Below are positions 7,678-15,147 of a stretch of 64,000 nucleotides of DNA, in pieces. Source of the DNA: Peteryoungia rhizophila. Its GTDB lineage: Bacteria; Pseudomonadota; Alphaproteobacteria; Rhizobiales; Rhizobiaceae. The notes under the pieces were generated by a model. The model searched no databases. It had not been told where the DNA came from and saw only the letters and a list, made by a program, of their open reading frames with translations. How positions within the stretch are numbered: position 1 is the stretch's first letter; the number at the start of each line of letters is the position of its first letter. A program made the translations under genes and the position numbers. The DNA is taken from positions 186,001-250,000 of the forward strand of contig NZ_STGT01000004.1 in NCBI RefSeq assembly GCF_004912145.1, given 5' to 3'.

Positions 7678-8627
7678 TTAAGGGGCCTGAGGCGGTTATA
7701 GGGACGGGTCGGGTCGAGCCACTGGATCATTGGGACCAGCACCGCGCCAGCCAGCACCATTGCCGCCTGCACGGCCAATTGCGGCAAGGCGCTTCGTGGC
7801 ACGCTGCGGGCCAGGAAGCGCTGACCTGCGGCAAGATCGATCTTGCCGATCTGCAGCACATCATCGCCGCGTCCATAGTCGAGCTCTTGCTCGCAGAAGT
7901 CGTTGTATTCCTTGCGCCGGTGCTTGGCAGCCACTGCAAAGGTCTTTTTCAGGTTGTCCGATCCACCGGTATACGCATCCATGATCACCTGCCGGTCGGC
8001 ATCATAGCCTGCGTCCGCGCCCACCCCGAAAGCCTGGCGGTGGCGGTGTATTATCTGATGGGCGAGATGACGATGGTAGAAGGATTGCGGTGTGGCGTCC
8101 TGCGCCGGGAAAACCTCGCTGAAGGTTTCCGCCACCATGCCGACCACCGCCGGCACCTGCGTGACACTGCTGACCCACAGCGGGCGCAAGCCCTGCCGCA
8201 GAAACAGTGCAAAGCATGTGAGACCGTAGAGAACCCACGAAAGTCCGCTGCTGCGCTCTTCGGGGTCGACCATGACCAGCCCGAGATGCAGCACAGTCTC
8301 GCGTGCGCCGCCGCGGATCACGTCGAGCTGCGGCATGGCGTTGAAGGCGATGGGCCGATCATCGGCAATGCGCGTGATGAGAGTCACGACGCTGCGATCC
8401 CAGGCCACCCCATCCTCAGCGAACAGCCCGTAATCAGGGACTTGCCCGGCCAGACAGGCGCGTGCCACCGTTTCGCAGTCCTGCTTGAGCTTGTCGAGCT
8501 CAGCGGGGGGTAGACCAGTACCGGGCCGCTCGCTGATCCACACATTGTACTCGCGCGATGGCTGAAACGAGAGCGACAGAGTTTCACCGGCAAGCGCACC
8601 AAAAAGCCGCAGCAAAATCCCCTCCAC
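7674..8627 (-). CDS. Operon leader, GNAT-like protein of unknown function
   Basis: The first gene of the operon encodes 317 residues from a GTG start. The middle (about residues 115-180: LGLVMVDPEERSSGLSW, then YGLTCFALFLRQGLRPLW) has the look of a degenerate acetyl-CoA-binding loop and helix of a GNAT fold. The C-terminus has one hydrophobic segment (AVQAAMVLAGAVLVPMIQWL), suggesting membrane association. I cannot assign it to a named family. Its stop overlaps the start of the E1-like gene by 4 bp. The 100 bp upstream should hold the operon promoter, but no clear boxes were seen. Proximity to a second GNAT-type protein suggests two acyl-transfer steps. Confidence 0.55.
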   Translation of the reverse strand: MEGILLRLFGALAGETLSLSFQPSREYNVWISERPGTGLPPAELDKLKQDCETVARACLAGQVPDYGLFAEDGVAWDRSVVTLITRIADDRPIAFNAMPQLDVIRGGARETVLHLGLVMVDPEERSSGLSWVLYGLTCFALFLRQGLRPLWVSSVTQVPAVVGMVAETFSEVFPAQDATPQSFYHRHLAHQIIHRHRQAFGVGADAGYDADRQVIMDAYTGGSDNLKKTFAVAAKHRRKEYNDFCEQELDYGRGDDVLQIGKIDLAAGQRFLARSVPRSALPQLAVQAAMVLAGAVLVPMIQWLDPTRPYNRLRPLK

Positions 8628-8730
8628 TCGGGTCGAGCCGACCCAATCTCACCTACGCTATCAGGACTACCGGCCTTTCCTTAACCAGACCTTGATGACC
8701 GTCGATTTCAGGTTCCTGCAGAAGAGCTTG

Positions 8731-8856
8731 TGAATAGCTCCTAGATCTGAGCCAGGAGGCCTACATGAGCAAAGGCAATTGCTTACAAGAACTCAAGCGC
8801 GACGCGGTGCGCCAGATCACCGAGCGGGGCTACCCGGCAGCGGAGGTTCCGCCGTG
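8731..8856 (+). mobile_element. IS3-family left-end remnant with orfA start
   Basis: ATG 8764 opens a 30-codon frame with LKRDAVRQITERGYPAAEV, the conserved start of IS3-family OrfA (transposase helix-turn-helix subunit), preceded by an AGGAGG ribosome site. Thirty bases upstream, TGAATAGCTCC at 8731 resembles the TGAACTG-type terminal repeat of IS3 elements. The reading stops at TGA 8854-8856 and neither the rest of orfA nor orfB is present, so only the left tip survives. It separates the E1 operon from the next gene block. Confidence 0.6.
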
Positions 8857-8999
8857 ACAAAAGTCATAGCTCCGCCGATCATGTATGACGGATTTCTCTT
8901 GGGAGTTTGGGGGCAGGTCAGAGACAGCCTCTCGCAATCGGTACTCTTTGCTGCAACGCTGCTGCCGATGTCTGAAACACGCAAGGACGGTTTGTTATC

Positions 9000-9518
9000 T
9001 TGAAAACCCTTCAGCCTCTCATCCTGACGGCACGCATGTCCGACCGCGACCTCAAGCCATTTGATCGTCTTCGTCAGGAGCACTTTCCGCCGGACCGAAA
9101 TTTCCTGGCGGCTCACCTGACGATGTTTCACCGTCTGCCAGGCGAGTACAGGGAAAAAGTTGTCGAGCATCTGATCGAAGTTGCGACAGGGTACGCGCCA
9201 ATCACAGCTGACGTCAGTGGCCTTCGTCATCTCGGTGCGGGTGTCGCATTCACAATTGCCAGCCCTGACCTTCAGGACATTCACGCCGGGCTCAGGCGAG
9301 CCTTCATGCCATGGCTCGGCGGCCAAGACATGCAGAAGTGGCAGCCCCATATTACTGTCCAGAACAAAGTCTCAAAATTGGCGGCGGCTACCTTGCACGC
9401 TGAACTTATGGAGGGATTCCGACCGCATACGATCGAGATTATCGGCCTCGATCTGTGGCGGTATCTGGGTGGTCCATGGCAGCACGAAAGCTTCGCCATG
9501 TTTGGTCAAGCTCGCTGA
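9000..9518 (+). CDS. 2'-5' RNA ligase / 2H phosphoesterase superfamily protein
   Basis: The 172-residue product has the two histidine motifs of the 2H superfamily, HLTMF (near residue 39) and HITVQNK (near residue 119), in a protein of typical length. Members cleave or form 2',5'-phosphodiester bonds, or hydrolyse cyclic phosphates, in the cytoplasm. The TTG start at 9000 has an AAGGA site about ten bases upstream; ATG 9036 is an alternative that would still keep both motifs. It stands alone after the IS3 remnant and is followed by a strong hairpin. The physiological RNA or nucleotide substrate is unknown. Confidence 0.8.
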   Translation: MKTLQPLILTARMSDRDLKPFDRLRQEHFPPDRNFLAAHLTMFHRLPGEYREKVVEHLIEVATGYAPITADVSGLRHLGAGVAFTIASPDLQDIHAGLRRAFMPWLGGQDMQKWQPHITVQNKVSKLAAATLHAELMEGFRPHTIEIIGLDLWRYLGGPWQHESFAMFGQAR

Positions 9519-9540
9519 TAGAGATCGCCATAGCACGGTC

Positions 9541-9561
9541 CGGAACTGTTTGGCAGTTCCG
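9541..9561 (+). terminator. Hairpin after the 2H phosphoesterase gene
   Basis: CGGAACTG, five bases TTTGG, then CAGTTCCG form a perfect 8-bp stem 23 bases after the stop codon. There is no long T run, so termination may be weak or the hairpin may protect the mRNA end. Confidence 0.45.
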
Positions 9562-9750
9562 CGTTCAAACGAGTATTGATGGGCTTGGACGTAGGCGTCT
9601 GCGCTCCCAACCGAAAATGAAAAAGCCTGCCGCAGGAGGAGGTGCATCGCCTCGATGAATATGAAGATAGCCAAATCAGCGCACAGAATGCAGGCACTGC
9701 TGCCATGCGGGATTTGCCCGTCAAACTTGGCGACCGCTCAGATATCGAAA

Positions 9751-9771
9751 CGCCCGCATCATCAGCGGGCG
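9751..9771 (-). terminator. Rho-independent terminator of the DUF1127 gene
   Basis: CGCCCGC-ATCATCA-GCGGGCG is a perfect 7-bp GC stem with a 7-base loop. Read on the minus strand it is followed by TTT and lies 35 bases after the DUF1127 stop, as expected for its terminator. Confidence 0.6.
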
Positions 9772-9805
9772 TCGTATCATGCGAAATGGGCTCGACGGTA
9801 GCTGT

Positions 9806-9952
9806 CTAGCGAGCGACCGACTGGCGAGCTAAGCTGTGGATATCGGCACGGTTGATGCCGAGGTCCTGCAGTTCGCGCGAGGACATGCGGGCAAGTTCTG
9901 TGACGGTCTGACGGTACCGGCGCCAGTTGTTGAAAGAGCGTGCTACGTTCAT
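9806..9952 (-). CDS. DUF1127 small protein
   Basis: The 48-residue protein MNVARSFNNWRRYRQTVTEL continues with ARMSSRELQDLGINRADI, the standard DUF1127 (YjiS-like) pattern of a short Arg-rich helix followed by the LxDLGI-R-DI segment. ATG 9950-9952 follows a good GGGGA ribosome site; a longer upstream frame is open but out of character. DUF1127 proteins are abundant in Rhizobiales; some bind RNA and affect small-RNA turnover, nutrient metabolism or phosphate and carbon uptake. It is monocistronic, with its own terminator at 9751-9771. Confidence 0.85.
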   Translation of the reverse strand: MNVARSFNNWRRYRQTVTELARMSSRELQDLGINRADIHSLARQSVAR

Positions 9953-10107
9953 GATGATCCCCTTTCGTGAGGTCCCTGTGACGCCAGCAACCTGCTTTGG
10001 TTCCAACGTCGTTTCGATGACTGGAATATAAGCTCTTCGCCGCCGCGCGATAAGACATAACGCTTCAGGTCGGCCATGCGTTAAACGCATGGATCAGGAC
10101 CAAATGG

Positions 10108-11115
10108 TCAGGCCCGGAACCGATCAAAGGCGGTCAGGCGTTTGACCGGTGGATCAGCGTCAAAATAGCGGTAGATTTCGGTGCGAAGATAATGGAGTTC
10201 GTCGTCGAGTGCCTCTTCCCCGACTTCGATCCACCATGATTTGGGGCGACCGTCGCTGCCATCCGACCAGCGATAGCCGCGTGCCTTTAGATGGTCCTTC
10301 ATGTCGAAGGGGCTGTTTTCGGCGAAAATCCGCACCCGCGACTTTTGGCTGGCCTGGTAGAGTTCGGCAAAGGCAGTGGACGCCGTCCCTTCAACTTTAC
10401 GATCAAGGACCTCCAGAAGGGCAAAGCAGTCATCGACCGCGCGATGACCCTCATGAAAATACCCCGCCTGGCCGATCAAATAACCAAGCTTGGTGCCTTC
10501 ATATTCCCGTGCCGACCAGTCGATTTCTGAATTCGAACATGCCCAAGCCCTGCCGTCGAACAAAGGCGAAAACGCTTCGCAAAAAGGCCGGTCGAAGCTT
10601 GCATTGTGGGCAATCACCAGATCGGCGGGCTCGATCAACGCCTGCAATGCTGGCAGGTCGATCGACTGTCCGGCCACCATCTCATTGGTGATCCCGGTTA
10701 GCTTGGTGATCTCAGGAGGAATGGGAACGCTCGGCTGCCGAAGCCCACTATAGATGCCGGTGACATCCCCGACCCAGCCGTTACTGTCGAAGGTGAAGGC
10801 GATCACCCCGAGTTCGATGATCTCGTCCGTGCGGGCGTTGAGGCCGGTCGTCTCGGTATCGAGGATGATACCCCTGAGCGGGTATTCAGGCCGGATAACG
10901 GTCGCGATCGCACGTGGCTCGAGTTTCTTCAGAATGCGGTAGCGGCCTGTCTGCGCCAACTGCCGGACCATCTCGTCCTCGCTGATGGTGACAAATTGCT
11001 GTTCAAGAGCGGCAGGTTTTGCGCGGTCACGGGAGATTGGACGGGTTCCACCGGCCCCTTCAGAAAACATGTCGAACTGCTCTGCCATTCGGTTGCTGGT
11101 ATCTCCGCTATTCAT
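10108..11115 (-). CDS. DEDDh 3'-5' exonuclease (DnaQ/PolC epsilon-like)
   Basis: The 335-residue protein carries the DEDDh exonuclease motifs in order: LDTETTGL (Exo I, near residue 86), VIAHNASFD (Exo II, near residue 168) and GHRAVDDC (Exo III, near residue 224), so the Asp-Glu-Asp-His-Asp catalytic set is complete. The family removes 3' nucleotides from single-stranded DNA or RNA. An N-terminal arm of about 80 residues precedes the domain, and about 100 residues follow it (SRVRIFAENSPFDMKDHLKARGYRW), a tail seen in the 3'-5' exonuclease family of Rhizobiales and sphingomonads. It is separate from any polymerase gene, so repair or nucleic-acid scavenging is more likely than replication proofreading. 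Confidence 0.85.
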   Translation of the reverse strand: MNSGDTSNRMAEQFDMFSEGAGGTRPISRDRAKPAALEQQFVTISEDEMVRQLAQTGRYRILKKLEPRAIATVIRPEYPLRGIILDTETTGLNARTDEIIELGVIAFTFDSNGWVGDVTGIYSGLRQPSVPIPPEITKLTGITNEMVAGQSIDLPALQALIEPADLVIAHNASFDRPFCEAFSPLFDGRAWACSNSEIDWSAREYEGTKLGYLIGQAGYFHEGHRAVDDCFALLEVLDRKVEGTASTAFAELYQASQKSRVRIFAENSPFDMKDHLKARGYRWSDGSDGRPKSWWIEVGEEALDDELHYLRTEIYRYFDADPPVKRLTAFDRFRA

Positions 11116-11487
11116 GACAATCTCAAATCACGTCATTCCGTGCAAAACAAGCCTGCCCCCTTGCTGCGCAAACCGAACACTGACTTGGGGCCTCCGGTCG
11201 CCTCTTCGCGACTGTGAGCCATAATGGTCTACCAGGACGCGCGAGCGTTCAGAACAGGAAAGGGCACATCAGCTGAAGCCGAAAACGCCAAAGCCGTTCA
11301 CCTCCCGCAATACCGGTTAAAAAGGGTTGCCGCAGGAGGGTCAACAAACAGCGGGCGGCGCCGGAAACCGGGATCGGTAGCCCCCGGCGCGCGGGTCCGC
11401 TTAAACGGATCTCTGCCACATCAATATTCGCAGATACTCTATGTTGCCTTGAAGAGACCCGAACTCACGACACCCAAATGCGGACTG
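11116..11487. other. Gene-free stretch
   Basis: This 370-base interval lies between the exonuclease start and the broken vapC gene. It should contain the exonuclease promoter. Short frames are present on both strands, but none shows a recognised motif, ribosome site or codon pattern. A GC-rich patch around 11350-11400 holds no clear inverted repeat. Confidence 0.4.
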
Positions 11488-11861
11488 TTATGTGGACCAA
11501 GGACCGATCACTTTCAGCGCGGCAGCCTCGAAAGGGCTTGTATCGCGAGTTGCGATCGCCAGGCCGTTTGGTGCGGCCGTAGCTGCAATGTAGCTGTCGA
11601 CCGTGCCAATCGCTCTGACAGCTGCTCGAATGCGTGCCACCAATTCGGAATAGATCTGAGACGTAGCCAGATCGAAGGAAAGGAAACGCTCGGAAAAGTG
11701 GGGCAGCGCTTCCTCAAGGCGGTCGCGCAGGATGGCTTGTTGGTTCCCTGGAGGCATAGCAGCGATCCGACGCGAAGTTCAGCAGGTGTCCTGTTGCGAC
11801 TTTCCTGCAGGGCTTCGACGTCGCTGTCCGAGATCTCGACACCACCGGCCTTCTTGATCAA
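11488..11861 (-). pseudogene. VapC-type PIN-domain toxin remnant
   Basis: The C-terminal half reads as a VapC ribonuclease: AILRDRLEEALPHF, FLSFDLATSQIYSELVAR, VDSYIAATAAPNGLAIATRD and a terminal IGPW, including the conserved acidic residues of the second half of the PIN fold. The piece that should precede it, RTPAELRVGSLL, lies in another frame, so a single-base frame change near 11750 separates them. The N-terminal DTNV motif is missing and an unrelated start (MIKKAGGVEI) is attached. No VapB antitoxin gene is adjacent. It is a decayed toxin gene. Confidence 0.65.
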
Positions 11862-12049
11862 TCGCCTAGGCCCCTGAAGACAGAGGTAGCGTAAGATTGA
11901 ATCATGGAACTATCTCGATCCTGCACTTCCAAATTCAGGAGTCGGCATACGGGCGTTAATGTCCTGGTGCTCCTGTGCAGTCTCAGATTGAGCCTTCGTT
12001 TCCGGAGCTTCGCCGCAAACGATCGCCCCCGACGTGGACCCTGTGCCGT

Positions 12050-12307
12050 CTATAGCGCCAGCCCAAGATCATCCTTGCGGACATCGATGAGGTCGGCGAG
12101 GCGTTCCAGAAGGCCAAGGACAAGCAGCAGATCGTCAAGTGTCCCAATGGCGACGCCGGGATCGCCCCGTTTGAGGCGCGCAATGGAGCTCGGCGACGTT
12201 CCGGCACGCATGGCGAGATCGGCGATGGTGATGCGCCGCCGCAACCTGGCGTTTCGGACATTTTGTCCGAGCCTTTCAAAGGCTGGCTTCACCTTGGAAG
12301 ATCCCAA
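12050..12307 (-). CDS. XRE-family HTH regulator, orphan antitoxin-like
   Basis: The 85-residue protein has a helix-turn-helix at residues 13-65 (ARLRRRITIADLAMRAG followed by TSPSSIARLKRGDPGVAIGT and a LDDLLLVLGLLE helix), as in HipB and similar antitoxins. ATG 12305-12307 starts MGSSKVKPAF. The end, DDLGLAL, is followed at once by TAG; the next codons in frame read GPRRGRSFAAKLRK, resembling the usual basic tail of these antitoxins, so the stop could be premature. No HipA or other toxin follows. It may be a stranded antitoxin still able to bind DNA. Confidence 0.65.
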   Translation of the reverse strand: MGSSKVKPAFERLGQNVRNARLRRRITIADLAMRAGTSPSSIARLKRGDPGVAIGTLDDLLLVLGLLERLADLIDVRKDDLGLAL

Positions 12308-12468
12308 TACAATCTTCCCTATCTGAAATAATCCGGCCTACTTTTTATCATATATGACTGACTGTGCCCGCCATGAAGAACTCGGCCCTCTGCACAGCCT
12401 GATCACACGATCCGTGTTGCCGATTTGTCCCGGGGGTATTTCAAAGCGTAGCACTCGCGAAATGAAGC

Positions 12469-12621
12469 ATTGGATGGCTGGTGTCACTGCTGCAGGACGC
12501 ATCAGACGTGAAAGGCGGCATCTATGCGGTGTGGCCGGCCAGTCGATACCTTCTACCGGGCGTTAGACATATCATCGAAGTGCTCATCGCGGAGGGAAAG
12601 ACAGGCAGCCTTGGCAATTGA
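12469..12621 (+). pseudogene. LysR-type regulator, C-terminal remnant
   Basis: A plus-strand frame outside any longer gene reads GWLVSLLQDA, GGIYAVWPASRYLLPGVRHI and IEVLIAEGKTG before TGA 12619-12621. This is the typical end of LysR-family effector domains (IYAVYPSSRHLSPRVRAFIDFL). No HTH or upstream part remains: the frame is closed by a TGA shortly before position 12469. It lies just upstream of the ABC importer operon and may be a regulator cut off when that block inserted. Confidence 0.6.
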
Positions 12622-12850
12622 GGCAGGCAGATGGGAAAGGCCGGTCATGGCTGATACCACAGTAAGACACCCAGCCCATGCACCCCGTGCCATCCACGTC
12701 TACCCCACCCATTGTCCTCCGTCAGCAATTCTGCCGGCATTCCAAAGCCAGAAATTCTCATCCTGCAGGGGAGATTTTCCAAGGCTGATGGCGTCATCTC
12801 TACGTCATCTATCTATGGCACGGGACCATTATGGTTTGGAGAACAGAACT

Positions 12851-13945
12851 TTGCCCCGACTGAACCTCAGAGCCGTTTCCAAACGCTTCCACGACTTCCA
12901 GGCACTCGACACAGTCTCGCTGGACATCCCCGACGGCGCATTTCTCGCTCTACTCGGGCCATCCGGTTGCGGAAAGACGACGCTCCTGCGGCTGATCGCA
13001 GGGCTTGAAGTTCCGGATCAGGGCGAGATCTGCTTGGATGAACAGGTGGTCGCTGGCAAAATGGCCTTCGTGCCACCAGAAAAGCGCCGGGTCGGCATGG
13101 TGTTCCAGTCCTATGCGCTGTGGCCGACCATGAGCGTGCGCGGCAATATCGAGTTCGGCCTGAAGATCTCGAGGCTTACCGCGAAGGAGCGCGCGGCGCG
13201 GATCGACGAAGTCCTCGAGGTCGTCGGCCTGCGCGGCCTCGGCGACAGGCGTCCGCACGAGCTTTCCGGCGGGCAACGACAGAGGGTGGCGCTCGCCCGG
13301 TCGCTCGCCACACGGCCGAAGCTCATCCTGCTCGACGAGCCGCTCGCCAATCTGGACGCCCATCTGCGCGAGGCCATGCTTGCAGAATTCCGCCGCATCC
13401 ACAGCCTGACCGGCGCGACCTTCGTCTTTGTCACCCACGATCAGGACGAGGCCATGGCGGTCGCAACACATGTCGCCGTGATGGACAGGGGCCGGCTGCA
13501 GCAGGTCGGCACGCCGGAGGCGCTCTATCGCCAGCCGGCCTCGCCCTTTGTCGCCCGGTTCATCGGGCGGGGGAGGACATTGCCAGTCCGTGTGTTGAAA
13601 TCTGAAAGCGGCCGGACCCGGGTCATGCTCGGCCAGCAGCTTCTCGATATGCCGGGCCACGCCGAAGTCGGCCATGGCTGGCTTTGCTTCCATGCCTCAG
13701 ATCTGCAGCGTGTGGCCGAGGGCGGGGAGCTGAAGACCGAGCTCGTCGGGCAAGTGTTTCAGAATGGCGCCTTTCTCAGCCATTGCATACCGACGGAGAT
13801 CGACGGCGATGTCGTCAGCCTACCGCTCGCCGAGCGACTTTTACCCGGCACGCCGATTGAGCTTGTCTTGCGGAGCGGCTGGGTGATCGGAGACGGGCAC
13901 TCGTCCGCCGACGCCCAGGTGACCCGCCGGGCCCAGACGGCCTGA
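12851..13945 (+). CDS. Fbp-type ABC importer ATPase
   Basis: The protein has Walker A GPSGCGKTT, Q-loop VFQSYALWP, signature LSGGQRQRVALARSLA, Walker B LILLDEPLANLD and switch FVTHDQDEA, then about 120 residues of TOBE-like regulatory domain, the layout of FbpC/PotA-type ATPases (about 365 residues). The TTG start at 12851 (MPRLNLRAVSKRF) has a GGAG site ten bases upstream and fits the family length; ATG 12815 and a far-upstream frame are less likely. It energises uptake through the binding protein and double permease encoded next, in the order ATPase, binding protein, permease. The ligand is uncertain; ferric iron is the family default. Confidence 0.85.
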   Translation: MPRLNLRAVSKRFHDFQALDTVSLDIPDGAFLALLGPSGCGKTTLLRLIAGLEVPDQGEICLDEQVVAGKMAFVPPEKRRVGMVFQSYALWPTMSVRGNIEFGLKISRLTAKERAARIDEVLEVVGLRGLGDRRPHELSGGQRQRVALARSLATRPKLILLDEPLANLDAHLREAMLAEFRRIHSLTGATFVFVTHDQDEAMAVATHVAVMDRGRLQQVGTPEALYRQPASPFVARFIGRGRTLPVRVLKSESGRTRVMLGQQLLDMPGHAEVGHGWLCFHASDLQRVAEGGELKTELVGQVFQNGAFLSHCIPTEIDGDVVSLPLAERLLPGTPIELVLRSGWVIGDGHSSADAQVTRRAQTA

Positions 13946-14162
13946 GCCCATCCAAGCCACCTTGCCACGCGCCTTTCCACATGTGGCTGCAGCGGCACGG
14001 CGGATGTGGCGTTGCGCTGTCACGGGAAGATCATCGAACCGTTATGCTGCCGTCATCTGCCTGCGCTAGGCGAAACTCCTCGCCCGTCGGCTTGCGCGGG
14101 TGTTCCCCCATCGTCCGGGTCGGGCCGCCTTCGCTCAGCCCTGCCCTTTCAACGAGGTTCCC

Positions 14163-15140
14163 ATGTTCATCCGTACACTCCTCGCCACCACCATCCTTGC
14201 CGGTTTCGCCTTCACCGCCCAAGCCGAGGACACGATCACCGTCTATACCTCGCAGCCGCAGGATCAGATGACCCAGGTGATCGAGGCCTTCAACGCCGAC
14301 CATCCGGAGATCAAGGTCGAGCTGTTCCGCTCCGGCACGACCGAAGTCATGGCAAAGCTTCAGGCGGAATATACTGCCGGCAACAGCCCGGCCGACGTGA
14401 TCCTAATCGCCGACACAGTCGCGATGACCCAGCTGAAGAACGACGACCGCCTGCTCGCCTTTACCGAGGCCCCGGTCGAAGGCATTGATGCGGCATTCAT
14501 CGACGCCGACAAGACCTTCTTCGGCACCAAGGTCATCACCACCGGCATCGTCTACAACACCGACCTCGTGAAGACCGTGCCGACCAGCTGGAACGACCTG
14601 CTTTCAACCGACGCGGCGAAAAGCCTGATCATGCCAAGCCCGCTCTATTCTGGCGCCGCCGTCATCCATGTCGGCACGATGATCCAGCAGCCCGATTTTG
14701 GCTGGGCCTATTACGAAAAGCTGGCCGAAGCCGGTGCGGTCGCCGGCCAGGGCAATGGCACGGTCATCGAGGCCGTCGCGCGTGGTGAGAAGGCCTATGG
14801 CATCATCATCGAATACATGGCGCTCAACGCCAAGAAGAAGGGCGCGCCCGTCGACTTCGTGTTTCCGAAAGAAGGCGTAAGCTCGATTACCCAGCCGGTC
14901 GCGGTGCTCAAGGGCTCGGATTCCGTCGAGGCTGCCAAAACCTTCGTTGCCTGGCAGCTCTCCAAGGCGTCCCAGGAACAGGCAACCGCGCAGGGCTATT
15001 TCCCGATCCTGCCCGGCGTCACCCAACCGGAAGGCTATCCGGCGCTGACCACGCTGAAGATCCTGCCCGCCGACAGTGACGCGATGCTGAAGGCCGATAC
15101 GGAGAACAAGGAGACGTTCGCCGAACTGTTCGGCGGCTGA
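14163..15140 (+). CDS. Periplasmic binding protein of Fbp-type importer
   Basis: The 325-residue product starts with a signal peptide (MFIRTLLATTILAGFAFTA, cleavage after AQA) and continues DTITVYTSQPQDQMTQVIEAF, the start of the FbpA/AfuA group of class II (ferric iron-type) solute-binding proteins. SPLYSGAAVIHVGTM and YGIIIEYMALN are further family landmarks. ATG 14163 is chosen because the signal peptide begins there; the open frame extends 21 codons upstream without a ribosome site. The tyrosines that hold ferric iron in FbpA could not be assigned with certainty, so 2-aminoethylphosphonate, thiamine or sugar-phosphate ligands of the same superfamily remain possible. Confidence 0.8.
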   Translation: MFIRTLLATTILAGFAFTAQAEDTITVYTSQPQDQMTQVIEAFNADHPEIKVELFRSGTTEVMAKLQAEYTAGNSPADVILIADTVAMTQLKNDDRLLAFTEAPVEGIDAAFIDADKTFFGTKVITTGIVYNTDLVKTVPTSWNDLLSTDAAKSLIMPSPLYSGAAVIHVGTMIQQPDFGWAYYEKLAEAGAVAGQGNGTVIEAVARGEKAYGIIIEYMALNAKKKGAPVDFVFPKEGVSSITQPVAVLKGSDSVEAAKTFVAWQLSKASQEQATAQGYFPILPGVTQPEGYPALTTLKILPADSDAMLKADTENKETFAELFGG

Positions 15141-15147
15141 TTTCATC

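Noticed and set aside
8817-9350. 177-codon minus-strand frame over the 2H phosphoesterase gene
   Set aside because: It lies antisense to both histidine motifs of a recognised gene and shows no family features.
12050-12307. HipBA module
   Set aside because: The XRE protein looks HipB-like, but no HipA kinase or fragment of one could be found on either side.
11904-12326. 140-codon plus-strand frame overlapping the XRE gene
   Set aside because: Its Ser- and Arg-rich composition is typical of an antisense frame; the minus strand has a clear helix-turn-helix.
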